From: an uncultured Trueperaceae bacterium
GTDB lineage: Bacteria > Deinococcota > Deinococci > Deinococcales > Trueperaceae
Direction: 5' to 3'
DNA length: 64,000 bases
Assembly (NCBI GenBank): GCA_913062675.1
Contig: CAJXWR010000002.1
Location: forward strand, 31,570-95,569
Part shown: positions 1 to 8,817 of the stretch, in pieces
How positions within the stretch are numbered: the stretch's first letter is position 1
Layout: the number at the start of each line of letters is the position of its first letter
Notes under the pieces: model-generated
Database searches by the model: none
The model's input: only the letters and a program-made list of their open reading frames with translations
Told to the model about the DNA's origin: nothing
Program-made: the position numbers and the translations under genes

Positions 1-1394
1 GCGTCGCTGCGGCTCACGTCGGTCCAACTGACGCCACCATTCGTGCTTTCCTGCCACTGGTACGCATAGTTGAAGGTGGCTCCCGTGGGGGAGACGCTCA
101 CGCTGAAGACGGCGTTCGTCCCGGCCACTGCGTCGACGTCCTCAGGTGAATCTTCGGTGAAGACGAAGTCCGCCGAGACGGGGCTGACGGTGACGAGGAC
201 GGGACTGGAGCCGAACTGCACGGGTCCGGTGCTCGCTTCCTCTTGACCGGCGGTGATCCAGGCACGGTAGCGCTTGCCGTCGTCCGCCTCCTCCGTTTCG
301 GAGATGGTGAGCGTGTAGAACCACTCGGTCCCACTCGCCTCGGTCGAAGACGTCACGTTTCCGCCGAAGGTCACGTTGCTCCAGGAGGTGTCATCGCTGT
401 CACTGACTTGCCACGTCACGGCGATGTCCGTCGTGCTCGCAATTTCAACCGTCACGTCGACGGGTGACGATTCCCGCACAACCGCAGGCGTCGGTACGCT
501 CGTTGCGGACGTGGCGGGTGCCGTCGTTGGCGTCACCGTCGTGCTGGACACGAGCGTGTACCCGGTCGACGCGTCGTTCTCGAACCATGCCCAGACGGCG
601 ACGTTGGCTCCGTTGGTGAGGTTGGGGACCGTCCCGGCACCGTCACTCATGGCTCCACCTGAGCCGATGTCGAAGGTGAAAAGCTGCTGGCCGTTGCCCT
701 GGTAGTACTCGGTCCAGAAAGCGACGTCGACGGGGCTCGTGGCGTCGTTGTATTCCACGACCACGCCCGCGCCAGAGTCACCCGTGCCCGTAGCCCAGTT
801 CGTCCCGGTCACGGTGATGGGGAGGTTCTTCACGAGTCCGACCGGCGCATCGTCGTAGCCAAGACCGCTGAAATTGACGGAGCCTGCACCATTCCCGGTG
901 TCCGTTCCCGGCCAAATCTGATTGCTGGCCGCGATGACGGAACCGTCGGTCAGCGAGGTCGTCGTCGTTGGGAGGGCCTCGGTGGCGGAGACAATGAAGA
1001 GTTTCATCGGGTGCGTGCCGAACTGGAGTTTCGCGTCCCCGGTGTCGGTGGCACTTGCGACGGTGTCCAACGCCCAATCATCGGTGATCGAGATGCTGGT
1101 GTCTTCGCCCGTCACCGTCACGATGGCGCCCACGACCGGGATGTCGAGGTCGGTTCTCGATGCGAGCTGGTCACCGATGGTCAGCATGTAGCCAATCGTG
1201 TAGTCCGTTGTGGACGGGAACGTGATCCCCGTCGCGGAGATGGTGATGGGGGCTCCGTACACCGGCGTGTCGTCGGACACGCTGAGCACGGCCTGCGTCA
1301 CCCCGATGGATCCGACGAGGAGAATCGCAGCGGCGATGAATGCGCGCCACGTCCTCAATTTGGGCGAGGGGGTTCTGGTTTCGTTTCGCCGCAT
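1..1394 (-). CDS. Exported Ig-like surface protein, C-terminus beyond window edge
   Basis: The frame is open from an ATG at 1394 to the window edge (464 codons, no stop); the ORF track misses it because it never closes. Residues 1-35 look like a signal peptide (basic start, then FIAAAILLVGS). The rest is a low-charge, Ser/Thr/Val/Gly-rich beta-strand sequence with Ig-type tryptophan strands, such as VTWQVSDSDDTSW near residue 326 and YQWQESTNGGVSW near the edge, so it is probably a chain of Ig-like or fibronectin-like modules outside the membrane. An AAGGAAGG ribosome site precedes the ATG. I see no enzyme motif. A cell-surface or adhesion role is a guess from fold and export signal only. Confidence 0.75.
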   Translation of the reverse strand, partial: MRRNETRTPSPKLRTWRAFIAAAILLVGSIGVTQAVLSVSDDTPVYGAPITISATGITFPSTTDYTIGYMLTIGDQLASRTDLDIPVVGAIVTVTGEDTSISITDDWALDTVASATDTGDAKLQFGTHPMKLFIVSATEALPTTTTSLTDGSVIAASNQIWPGTDTGNGAGSVNFSGLGYDDAPVGLVKNLPITVTGTNWATGTGDSGAGVVVEYNDATSPVDVAFWTEYYQGNGQQLFTFDIGSGGAMSDGAGTVPNLTNGANVAVWAWFENDASTGYTLVSSTTVTPTTAPATSATSVPTPAVVRESSPVDVTVEIASTTDIAVTWQVSDSDDTSWSNVTFGGNVTSSTEASGTEWFYTLTISETEEADDGKRYRAWITAGQEEASTGPVQFGSSPVLVTVSPVSADFVFTEDSPEDVDAVAGTNAVFSVSVSPTGATFNYAYQWQESTNGGVSWTDVSRSD

Positions 1395-1604
1395 TGCGGC
1401 CACCTTCCTTTCGATAAGACTTGCAGTCAAGCACCCTATCACATACCGAGATTAAGATATCGTGATTGTCGATTTCCTCACACGCATGCAGGACGGTATT
1501 ACGCCCACGTTACACGTTGCCTGCGTGGGTCAATCCACACCACGAATGCCGGAAACGCGAGGCGAAGAGACCACCTCATACACAGGTTCCGGTTCGGCGA
1601 ATCG

Positions 1605-2378
1605 CTACGCAGGTTTCTCCAAAAACCAGACGATTTCACTTGGCCAGGACCTCGCCCAGGCAGCCGACACGAAGAATCGCGTCTCGTCGACGTCGCCCAC
1701 CGGCTCGGGTTCGCGCACATCGCGCACGCGGAACCCCACCTCGCGAAACAGGGTGAACCAAGCCTCGATCGGCATCGTGAACTCAATGCCGCCCGGATCT
1801 TCAGCCACCTCCGTCCAATCGAGTCGATGCAACCCGAAGTACGGCCGCTCCAGACGTTCCGTCGCCTCCGACCCGTCCAACGGGCTGCACACGCTCGCCA
1901 TGGGGTGGTGCGCCAGGAACACCAAGCGGCCCCCGGGCGCAAGGATGCGCCACGCCTCGGGAATCCAGGCGTATGGATCGCACCAGATGGCGGCCCCGTA
2001 CTCGCTGATCGCGAAGTCGAACGCTTCGTCCTCGAACGGTGTGGCCTCGGCGTTGCCATGCACGAAGGTGATGGCCGCCTCGTGCTCCGCCGCAAGCCGT
2101 TTCGCGGTGGTGAGTTGCGCTTCAGACAGGTCGATGCCCGTCACGCGTGCTCCCCGCTTCGCCATCCACCCGCTCACGTACCCCGTCCCGCAACCGAGCT
2201 CCACCGCTCTCAGCCCACGCATGTCCTCGGGGAGGAGAGGCAGCTCGTCGTTGGGCACACCCCAAATGCCCCACGAAGGCATGGGGTCAACCCAGTTGCG
2301 CTCTCCAGAGGCGACCCAATCGGGCGCACGCTCGTTCCAATAGCGACGGTTCTCCCGCGCATGTTCCGAATCCATCAT
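1605..2378 (-). CDS. Class I SAM-dependent methyltransferase
   Basis: This 257-residue protein has the Rossmann methyltransferase signature: motif I VELGCGTGYVSG near residue 60, the acidic ribose-binding GIDLSE that follows, and a FAISEYGAAIW motif near 125. It matches the Methyltransf_11/25 type of small cytosolic methylases that act on small molecules. The substrate cannot be read from sequence. The start is the first of two adjacent ATGs, chosen because a TAGGAT -10 box ends 6 nt upstream, as in other genes here. It lies 38 bp downstream of the racemase gene on the same strand but seems to have its own promoter. Confidence 0.85.
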   Translation of the reverse strand: MMDSEHARENRRYWNERAPDWVASGERNWVDPMPSWGIWGVPNDELPLLPEDMRGLRAVELGCGTGYVSGWMAKRGARVTGIDLSEAQLTTAKRLAAEHEAAITFVHGNAEATPFEDEAFDFAISEYGAAIWCDPYAWIPEAWRILAPGGRLVFLAHHPMASVCSPLDGSEATERLERPYFGLHRLDWTEVAEDPGGIEFTMPIEAWFTLFREVGFRVRDVREPEPVGDVDETRFFVSAAWARSWPSEIVWFLEKPA

Positions 2379-2384
2379 GACGGC

Positions 2385-2390
2385 ATCCTA
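2385..2390 (-). promoter_or_regulatory. -10 box TAGGAT, leaderless start of methyltransferase
   Basis: TAGGAT lies 6 nt before the ATG with no ribosome site between, so transcription should begin at or next to the start codon. No good -35 is visible. The call rests on the repeated pattern in this window. Confidence 0.5.
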
Positions 2391-2416
2391 CGCAGCGAGA
2401 CCGTCGACCGTGCAAA

Positions 2417-3127
2417 CTAGCCCGAGGTCGCCCCAGCGTCACCCAGCGTCCACGCCACCGCCGCATCCGCATGAATCCGCGTCGTGTCGAACCGCGGCAC
2501 GCGAACGAGGTCGCCCAGCGACAGCAGGGTGATCTCCGTGCACCCCTCGATCACGCCCTCCGCGCCCCGCGCCACCAAATCCTCCACCACGTCCGCCACC
2601 TCGCGCCTCGACGCCTCACGCACCTCACCGAGCACCAACTCCTCGTAGATGATCCGGTGCACCGCCTCCCGCCCCGCTGAATCCGGCACGAGCACCTCGA
2701 GACCGTGCGACGCAAGCCGGTCACGGTAGAACGCCTGCTCCATCGTGAACCGGGTCCCCAGCAGGCCCACCCGCTCCACGCCCGCCGCCACGATCCGCTC
2801 CGCCGTCGCATCGGCCAGGTGCAACAACGGAATCTCCACCGTCGCCTGCACCCCGTCCGCCACCTTGTGCATCGTGTTCGTGCAAATCAACAGCCCCTCC
2901 GCACCCGCCGCCTCGAGGTGCCGCGCCTCGCGCGCAAGGGCTGCACCCGCCGCCGCCCAGTCGCCCTCCGCCTGCATCACCTCGATCTCCGCGAAGTCGA
3001 CGCTCACCATCACGATTCGCGCCGAGTGCAACCCACCAAGCCGGTCCCGCACCCCCTCGTTGATCCAGCGGTAGTACAGCGCCGTACTCTCCCAACTCAT
3101 GCCACCCAGCAGACCAATCGTCTTCAT
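2417..3127 (-). CDS. Aspartate/glutamate racemase family protein
   Basis: This 236-residue, PLP-independent Asp/Glu racemase superfamily protein starts with the typical MKTIGLLGGMSWEST. Both catalytic cysteines are present: CTNTMHK near residue 82 and GCTEI near residue 192. The overall form resembles the YgeA/RacX amino-acid racemase branch, which interconverts L- and D-amino acids in the cytosol. The exact amino acid is unknown. It is transcribed away from marC. A TAGCGT box 6 nt before the ATG suggests a leaderless message. Confidence 0.88.
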   Translation of the reverse strand: MKTIGLLGGMSWESTALYYRWINEGVRDRLGGLHSARIVMVSVDFAEIEVMQAEGDWAAAGAALAREARHLEAAGAEGLLICTNTMHKVADGVQATVEIPLLHLADATAERIVAAGVERVGLLGTRFTMEQAFYRDRLASHGLEVLVPDSAGREAVHRIIYEELVLGEVREASRREVADVVEDLVARGAEGVIEGCTEITLLSLGDLVRVPRFDTTRIHADAAVAWTLGDAGATSG

Positions 3128-3133
3128 GGCGTT

Positions 3134-3139
3134 ACGCTA
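3134..3139 (-). promoter_or_regulatory. -10 box TAGCGT, leaderless start of racemase
   Basis: TAGCGT is separated by 6 nt from the racemase ATG and there is no ribosome site. The -35 region is not recognisable. Confidence 0.45.
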
Positions 3140-3198
3140 CACCCCGCTCGCGGGTCCCACGCTCACGCCCGGGAAGCCCCGCCAAGGAAGGCCGCCCC

Positions 3199-3786
3199 AT
3201 GGAACTGCTGCTCAGCGCACTCTCCTCCGCCACGATTCTCCTGTTCGTGATGGACCCCTTCGGCAACCTCCCGCTCGTCCTCGCCCTCCTCAAGGACGTC
3301 GACCCTGCCCGTCGGCAACGCATCATCGCGCGCGAACTCGGCTTCGCACTCGCCGTCCTGCTGCTGTTCCTCATCGCGGGCCAGTCGATCCTCGGCTTCC
3401 TCGGGCTCGACACCGAATCGGTCACCATCGCCGGCGGCATCGTGCTCGGCATCATCGGCATCCGTCTCGTCTTCCCCCGCCCCGACGGTGCCATGGGCAT
3501 GCAACCGACCGGTGAGCCGTTCCTCGTGCCCCTCGCGATCCCGCTGATCGCCGGCCCCTCCGCCATGGCCACCGTCATCCTCTTCGGCAAGGCCGACGGC
3601 ATCCTGCACGGCGGTGTCGCCGTGCTCCTCGCCTGGACCGTCACCGCAGCCGTGCTCCTCGCAGCCCCGCTGTTCTACCGGCTCCTGCGCGAGCGGGGCC
3701 TGCAAGCGGTCGAACGCCTCATGGGCATGCTGCTCATCATGATTGCCGTGCAAATGGTGCTCGACGGCATCGCCGCCGCGCTCTAG
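3199..3786 (+). CDS. MarC/UPF0056 family inner-membrane protein
   Basis: This 195-residue integral membrane protein has about six hydrophobic segments and the family's conserved early stretch MDPFGNLPL near residue 17, a GGIVLGIIGIRLV helix and the IPLIAGPSAMATVI loop. MarC-like proteins have no settled function; the old link to multiple antibiotic resistance was not upheld. The start follows an AAGGAAGG ribosome site. The gene is monocistronic: the racemase is divergent and the metal permease converges from the other side with a 5-bp gap. Confidence 0.88.
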   Translation: MELLLSALSSATILLFVMDPFGNLPLVLALLKDVDPARRQRIIARELGFALAVLLLFLIAGQSILGFLGLDTESVTIAGGIVLGIIGIRLVFPRPDGAMGMQPTGEPFLVPLAIPLIAGPSAMATVILFGKADGILHGGVAVLLAWTVTAAVLLAAPLFYRLLRERGLQAVERLMGMLLIMIAVQMVLDGIAAAL

Positions 3787-3791
3787 CGTCC

Positions 3792-4916
3792 TCAACCACC
3801 CGGTCGCAGGATTTCGCGTGCCGCCGAACGTCCCCGGTCCGTCAACGTGAGCACCCGCCCGTCGCGCTTCACCCAACCCTGATCGATGCAACGCGCCACC
3901 ACAGCGCGCGCCTTCGCATCCGGCCAGCGCAAATGGCCGCGAAGCGCCTCGAGCACGTTCTCCTCGCCCACGTCCGGATCCGCCTCGTGTTGACACAAGT
4001 GCACGGCCAACGCGCGGTTCTCCCCCACCTCCCGCTCACCCCGCCGACGCACCGCCTGCGCCACGATGCCGTAGCGCGGACCGAACGCCAACGCGCCCGC
4101 CAGGAAGACGCCCGTCATGACCGCCATCATCCCGCCAATCGACACGTCCCACGCCACCGCCACGAAATACCCAAGCACGCTCGAGGCAATGCCGATGCCC
4201 GACGCGATGAGCAGCACGCGGTGCAGCCGGTCGCTGAGCAGGTAGGCGGCAGCGGGAGGCACGATGGCGAAGGCCACGAACAGCACCACGCCCACCGCGT
4301 CGAACGACGCGACCGCCGTCACGCTCGTCAAGGTGAGCAGCGCCACCCCCAGCAGGCCCGGCGCGAACCCGAACGCCGCCGCCTGCGCCGCATCGAACGT
4401 GCCGAGCTCGAGTTCCTTGAAGAACGCGGTGACGAAGGCGAGGTTCACGAGGGTGACGAGGCCGAGCCAAACCATCGCGTCGGGCACCTGCACCCCCAGC
4501 ACGTTCACGGTGTCGAGCCACACGAAACCAATCTCGCCCAGCAGGACGGTATGTGCATCGATGTGGACCTGGCGCGCGAACAGGTTCAAGAGCAGCACGC
4601 CGAGCGAGAACATGGCGGGGAACACCAGCCCGATCGCCGCGTCGTTCTGCATGCGGCGCGAACGGGTCAAGGCGTTGGCCAGCAGCACCGTCGCCACGCC
4701 AGCGAGCGCGGCGCCAAGCAGTTGCACCGGTCCCGACGTCAAGCCGGTCGCCAGCCACACGAGCACGATGCCGGCCACGATGGCGTGCCCAATCGCGTCG
4801 GTGGCAAGCGACTCGCGTCGCAGCACGAGGAACGTACCCAGCAGCGACGCGGCCACGGCGACCAGCGCGCCGGTCGCGATGATCGTGAAGGGAATCGAGG
4901 CGAACAGGGCGTTCAC
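3792..4916 (-). CDS. Metal ABC transporter permease with C-terminal winged-helix-like domain (second permease)
   Basis: Residues 1 to about 275 are an ABC-3 type (ZnuB/MntB/TroC) permease with eight or more membrane segments; LRRESLATDAIGHAIVAGIV is the expected cytosolic coupling loop. After GPRYGIVAQAVRRR comes a soluble tail of about 95 residues with a helix-turn-helix-wing pattern (ARAVVARCIDQGWVKRDGRV, then LTLTDRGRSAAREI) like the N-terminal domain of DtxR/MntR regulators. Typical permeases of this family stop near 280 residues. It is the last gene of the four-gene importer operon and overlaps the preceding permease by 4 bp (ATGA). Confidence 0.88.
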   Translation of the reverse strand: MNALFASIPFTIIATGALVAVAASLLGTFLVLRRESLATDAIGHAIVAGIVLVWLATGLTSGPVQLLGAALAGVATVLLANALTRSRRMQNDAAIGLVFPAMFSLGVLLLNLFARQVHIDAHTVLLGEIGFVWLDTVNVLGVQVPDAMVWLGLVTLVNLAFVTAFFKELELGTFDAAQAAAFGFAPGLLGVALLTLTSVTAVASFDAVGVVLFVAFAIVPPAAAYLLSDRLHRVLLIASGIGIASSVLGYFVAVAWDVSIGGMMAVMTGVFLAGALAFGPRYGIVAQAVRRRGEREVGENRALAVHLCQHEADPDVGEENVLEALRGHLRWPDAKARAVVARCIDQGWVKRDGRVLTLTDRGRSAAREILRPGG

Positions 4917-6043
4917 GGGTGCGCCGCCTCCACCCCATGACCCGGCTCTGCGAGTGCCTCCCGACCCGCGTCGGTCAGACGCCAGTGCACCCCCTCCTCG
5001 GGGCGGTGACGCACCTGCTCCACCAGACCCGCCTCGTGCAGCGCGCGAAGCGCAGCCCCGCTCTTCACCCCCAGGTAGCCGTCGAGCAGGCCCTGCTCAC
5101 TCGCGTAGTTCGGGTCGTCGTGCCGCTCCGCAAGCTCATCGAGCAGCGCGAGAACCTGACGGTCCCGCAGCGCATGCCGCACCCGCCGACGGCGCCGTGC
5201 GGCCGCCACGAAACCGCGGTTGGGAGCGAACGTCAGCGAGATTGCCGTCCACACCGTCAACGTCAACACGATCAATGGACCCGTCGCCAGGCCACGCGCC
5301 GATGCGCTTGCAAGGGCGCCCAGCACGCCACTCAAGGCGGCGAAGACGGCTGCGAGGAGCACCATCAAGCCCAACCGGTTCGTCCACTGCCGCGCTGCGA
5401 CGGCAGGCGCGACGATCATGGCGGACATGAGCACCACCCCCACCATTTGCAGGCCCAGCACCACGGCGAGGGCGATCATGGCGGTCATCACCGCGTCGAG
5501 CAGCGCGACGGGAAGGCCCAGCGAAGCGGCGAAGACCGGATCGAAACTCGTGAGTTCGAACTCCTTCCACAACGCGACCAGCAGCACGAGGGCAGCCGTG
5601 GCCACCCCCGCCATGAGCCCCAGGTCGCTCCGCAAGATCGCGGCTGCCTGACCGAACAGGAACGTCTCGAGCCCCGCCTGCCCCGCGCCCGCACTGCGCT
5701 GTACCACGCTCAACAGCACCACGCCCACGGCGAAGTACACGCTGAGCGCAATCCCAATCGCCGCGTCGCTCTTCAAGCGACTGCGGCGCTGCAGCAACGT
5801 GATGGTCAGCGCCGCCGCGACGCCCGTCGCGAGCGCACCGGCAAGCAGGGCGGGCAGGGCGCGACCCCCGGCGATGAGAAAACCAAGCGCCACGCCGGGA
5901 AGGGCCGCGTGGGACAACGCGTCCCCCAGCAGGCTCTGGCGGCGCAGGACGGCGAAACTGCCGAGCGCCCCACTCGCGACGCCCAAGATGATCGCGCCGA
6001 GCGCCACGGTCTGCAGCGTGTAGTCCCCAAGCAGGGCAAGCAT
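4913..6043 (-). CDS. Metal ABC transporter permease with C-terminal winged-helix-like domain (first permease)
   Basis: The N-terminal 280 residues form an ABC-3 family permease (start MLALLGDYTLQTVALGAIIL, coupling region RRQSLLGDALSHAALPGVA). About 95 extra residues after TFAPNRGFVAAARRR resemble a winged helix (GAALRALHEAGLVEQVRH, then WRLTDAGREAL). It pairs with the next permease to form the channel of a Mn/Zn/Fe importer of the TroABCD type with two different permeases. The start lies 2 bp after the ATPase gene, so it is co-translated. Confidence 0.9.
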   Translation of the reverse strand: MLALLGDYTLQTVALGAIILGVASGALGSFAVLRRQSLLGDALSHAALPGVALGFLIAGGRALPALLAGALATGVAAALTITLLQRRSRLKSDAAIGIALSVYFAVGVVLLSVVQRSAGAGQAGLETFLFGQAAAILRSDLGLMAGVATAALVLLVALWKEFELTSFDPVFAASLGLPVALLDAVMTAMIALAVVLGLQMVGVVLMSAMIVAPAVAARQWTNRLGLMVLLAAVFAALSGVLGALASASARGLATGPLIVLTLTVWTAISLTFAPNRGFVAAARRRRRVRHALRDRQVLALLDELAERHDDPNYASEQGLLDGYLGVKSGAALRALHEAGLVEQVRHRPEEGVHWRLTDAGREALAEPGHGVEAAHP

Positions 6044-6045
6044 GG

Positions 6046-6828
6046 TCAGGATCCGTTCCCGACCGGTTCCACGCCCGGCGCGTCAAGCAGCGCGACGTTC
6101 CCACCGTACGCGGCATGCAGGTTCTCGCGCGTGTACACCTCGTCGACCGGACCCTGCGCGATCATCCGCACGTTGAGCAGCACCATCCAGTCGAAGGTGG
6201 TGCGCACCGTCTGCAAGTCGTGGTGCACCACGAGCAGCGTCTTGCCGTTCGACCGCAAGTCGCGCATCACCTCGAGAATCGCCGCTTCGCTACGCGCATC
6301 GACCCCCGCCATGGGTTCGTCGAGGAACAGCACGTCGGCGTCCTGCACCAAGGCGCGGGCAAGGAAGGTGCGTTGCTGCTGCCCACCGGAGAGTTGCGCG
6401 ATCTGCCGGTCGCGGTACTCGGCCATGCCCACCTGCTCCAACGCGGCTTCGGCCTGCGCACGCTCCCGTTTCCCGGGTCGGCGCAGCCAACCCAAGTTCC
6501 CGTACAGGCCCATCGTGACGACGTCGATCACGCGCGTCGGGAAATCCCAATCGACGCTGCTGCGCTGCGGCACGTAGCCGACCTTCCGTCGCTGCTCGCG
6601 GTACGGCTTTCCCTTCAGGTACACGTGGCCCGCCGTCGGGCGAATCAACCCCAGGATGGCCTTCAGCAGCGTTGACTTGCCCGCCCCGTTGGGGCCCACG
6701 ATGGCGGCCATCACGCCAGGTGGAACGTCGAGATCGACGTCCCACAGTGCCGGCTTCGCGCCGTAACTCACGGTGAGGTCCTCGACGTGAATCGCCAGGT
6801 CGGGTTCGTGCAGGTGTTCAGGAGTCAC
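6046..6828 (-). CDS. Metal ABC transporter ATP-binding protein
   Basis: This 260-residue ABC ATPase has Walker A GPNGAGKST near residue 42, Q-loop region VPQRSSVDWDFP, signature LSGGQQQR, Walker B VLFLDEPMAG and a switch histidine in VVHHDL. The VPQ...DWDFP Q-loop is typical of the Mn/Zn/Fe chelate importer group. It powers the two permeases encoded just downstream. The gene starts 17 bp after the binding-protein gene ends. Transport direction is inward, as a dedicated binding protein is present. Confidence 0.92.
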   Translation of the reverse strand: MTPEHLHEPDLAIHVEDLTVSYGAKPALWDVDLDVPPGVMAAIVGPNGAGKSTLLKAILGLIRPTAGHVYLKGKPYREQRRKVGYVPQRSSVDWDFPTRVIDVVTMGLYGNLGWLRRPGKRERAQAEAALEQVGMAEYRDRQIAQLSGGQQQRTFLARALVQDADVLFLDEPMAGVDARSEAAILEVMRDLRSNGKTLLVVHHDLQTVRTTFDWMVLLNVRMIAQGPVDEVYTRENLHAAYGGNVALLDAPGVEPVGNGS

Positions 6829-6845
6829 GTGGTTCGGTTGCCTCC

Positions 6846-7844
6846 TTACCGTGCTCCCGACCGTTCCCGCCAGGCATCGAGCTCGCTCGGCAGGTCGGGT
6901 AGGGTGCCGCCCAACGCCTCGACGATGGTGCGCGTATTCACGAACATCATGCCAAGGTACGACCCCGCCAGCGTACCTGCTTCACCCAGCGCATCGCCGT
7001 ACAGGTCGCCGCCAAGCGTCACGTGGCTGCCCTGGTCACGCGCCGCGTCGAGCACGGCCTGGAGGGTGCGCGGGGCAATCGTCGTCTCGACGAACACGGC
7101 CGGTACGCCCTGCTCCACGATGAGGCGGGTCACCGCGCGAATGTCCGCGAGGGAAGCCTCCGACTCGGTGCTGATGCCCTGAATCGCAGCGAGTTCGAGG
7201 GCGTAGGCGCGCCCGAAGTACTCGAAGGCATCGTGCGCCGTCACGAGCACGCGCTGACCCTCCGGAATCGTCGCAAGCGCGTCACGCATCCAGCCGTGCA
7301 GGGCGCGCAGCTCCATCGCGTAGCGGTCCGCACGCGCGTGCATCGCGTCCGCGCAACCCGGCGCACGCTCGGCCAGGGCGTCGGCGATCACGAACACCGC
7401 ATCGGCCCAGAGGCTGGCGTCCATCCAGACGTGCGGGTCGTACGCGTAGCCCTCGCTGGCTGCAATCCGGTTCGCGACCGGCACGGCACGTTCGGACACC
7501 GCCACGGTGGGCGTCCGCTGCGAGAAGCGATCGAGCACCTCACCGAGTTGCCCCTCGAGCGACAGGCCGGCGTACAGGATCAGGTCAGCGTTCTGCAGGT
7601 CACGCACGTCGCCCGACGTGGGTTGATAGAGGTGCGGGTCCACGCCGGGACCCATGAGGGTGGTGATCCGGCTGCACGGACCGGCGATTTCACCCGCGAC
7701 GTCACCAATCATGCCGATCGTGGTGACGACGTGAACGGGCTCGGTTTGCGCGTAACTGACGTGCCCAGGCGTGAGGAGCAGGAGGAGTACCACGACGGGC
7801 TGGACAACCCACCACCCCCACGATTTTTCGGCTTGCCTAAACAT
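6846..7844 (-). CDS. Metal-binding lipoprotein-like/periplasmic protein of Mn/Zn importer (ZnuA/TroA family)
   Basis: This 332-residue cluster A-I binding protein has a signal segment at residues 10-30 and all four metal-ligand regions of the family: DPHLYQP near 71, DPHVWMD near 136, HDAFEYFGRAY near 203 and GDLYGD near 280. It lacks the long His-rich loop often seen in zinc-specific ZnuA, which leans toward manganese, but the metal is not proven. It is the first gene of the operon, transcribed from a strong promoter directly at its start codon, with a DtxR-like palindrome over codons 2-7. Confidence 0.9.
   Translation of the reverse strand: MFRQAEKSWGWWVVQPVVVLLLLLTPGHVSYAQTEPVHVVTTIGMIGDVAGEIAGPCSRITTLMGPGVDPHLYQPTSGDVRDLQNADLILYAGLSLEGQLGEVLDRFSQRTPTVAVSERAVPVANRIAASEGYAYDPHVWMDASLWADAVFVIADALAERAPGCADAMHARADRYAMELRALHGWMRDALATIPEGQRVLVTAHDAFEYFGRAYALELAAIQGISTESEASLADIRAVTRLIVEQGVPAVFVETTIAPRTLQAVLDAARDQGSHVTLGGDLYGDALGEAGTLAGSYLGMMFVNTRTIVEALGGTLPDLPSELDAWRERSGAR
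7826..7841 (-). promoter_or_regulatory. Putative DtxR/MntR operator at the start of the metal importer
   Basis: The 16-bp imperfect palindrome TTTAGGC-aa-GCCGAAA (6 of 7 pairs) lies right after the ATG, at about +4 to +19 of the predicted leaderless mRNA. It resembles DtxR-family boxes built on TTAGGC/GCCTAA. A DtxR/MntR-type regulator is encoded at 10901-11575. Binding is inferred. Confidence 0.5.
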
Positions 7845-7850
7845 GGCGTG

Positions 7851-7879
7851 ATGCTAGCGCCGAGTCAACACCCTGTCAA
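7851..7879 (-). promoter_or_regulatory. Sigma-70 type promoter of the metal importer operon
   Basis: A consensus TTGACA (7874-7879), a 17-bp spacer and TAGCAT (7851-7856) end 6 nt before the ATG. This is the best promoter match in the window and predicts transcription starting at the start codon. The -35 overlaps the end of the upstream sirtuin gene. Confidence 0.8.
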
Positions 7880-8754
7880 GCGCCACGGACGAGCCGCACC
7901 GACTCGCTCAACAACGGCTCCAACGCCCCATCGATCTTCAACGACGCCTCCCCATCCCCCCGCGTCACCCCACGATTCACGATCGCCACGGGCTTCCCAA
8001 GTTCCTTCGCGCGCCGCACGAACCGGTACCCACTGAACACCGTGAGCGACGAACCCAACACCAACAACGCATCCGCAGACTCCACCATCGACCAGCCCCG
8101 CTCCACCCGCTCACGCGGCACGTTCTCCCCGAAGAACACCACGTCCGGCTTCAGCGCACCCCCACACGCCTCGCACGGCGGCACCACGAACGACGCCGTC
8201 CACGCGTCAGGAATCTCGACGTCCCCATCCGGCGCCACGTCATCGAGCCGCACTTCCGCCGCGAACCCCGGGTTCGCCTCGGCAATCCGATCCTGCAACC
8301 GCGACCGCGCGCTCCTCGCGCCACACGTCAAGCACACCACCGTCGCGAGGCTGCCATGCAACTCGAGCACCCGCTGCGACCCCGCCCGCTGATGCAAACC
8401 ATCCACGTTCTGCGTCAACACGTCCTGCACCACGCCACACCGCTCGAGCTGCGCCACGCCATGATGCGTCGGATTCGGCTCGGCACGCGCCGTCACCGGC
8501 CACCCCACCGAACTCCGCGCCCAGTACCGCCGCTGCGCCTCCACGCCCGACAGGAACGTCTGGTAGCGCATCGGTTCACGCGGTGTCGCGTTCGGCCCCC
8601 GGTAATCGGGAATACCCGACGCCGTGCTCACCCCCGCACCACTCAACACCATCACCCGGCCACGCTCCAGGAAACGCGCGAGACGGTCCACGTCCTGCGG
8701 CGCCCCACCCTTCACGGCGCTCTCGACATCCTGCACGTTCCGCGGCATCGACAC
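7876..8754 (-). CDS. Sir2-family NAD-dependent protein deacylase
   Basis: This sirtuin of about 292 residues has the NAD-binding GAGVSTASGIPDYRG near residue 40, TQNVDGLHQRAG, catalytic histidine in ELHGSL, and a zinc site made of CLTCG and CEACG pairs. It removes acyl groups from lysines using NAD. The ORF track extends it to 9690 across the opposite kinase gene; that extension has no family similarity and is rejected. I start at GTG 8754 because a TAGGCT -10 box ends 7 nt before it; ATG 8748 two codons on is the alternative. Confidence 0.9.
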   Translation of the reverse strand: MSMPRNVQDVESAVKGGAPQDVDRLARFLERGRVMVLSGAGVSTASGIPDYRGPNATPREPMRYQTFLSGVEAQRRYWARSSVGWPVTARAEPNPTHHGVAQLERCGVVQDVLTQNVDGLHQRAGSQRVLELHGSLATVVCLTCGARSARSRLQDRIAEANPGFAAEVRLDDVAPDGDVEIPDAWTASFVVPPCEACGGALKPDVVFFGENVPRERVERGWSMVESADALLVLGSSLTVFSGYRFVRRAKELGKPVAIVNRGVTRGDGEASLKIDGALEPLLSESVRLVRGA

Positions 8755-8761
8755 GCCCCCA

Positions 8762-8767
8762 AGCCTA
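8762..8767 (-). promoter_or_regulatory. -10 box TAGGCT of sirtuin gene
   Basis: TAGGCT lies 7 nt before GTG 8754 without a ribosome site. It is about 50 bp from the opposite -10 box of the kinase gene, so the two genes share a compact divergent promoter region. Confidence 0.4.
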
Positions 8768-8817
8768 GCCAAAGGCGGCGCCAGGAAACTGCGGGCTAGA
8801 CGACCACCCGAACCCCG

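Noticed and set aside
4919-6577. 552-codon plus-strand ORF opposite the metal permease and ATPase genes
   Set aside because: Arg/Gln/His-rich antisense frame without family similarity; typical of high-GC shadow ORFs.
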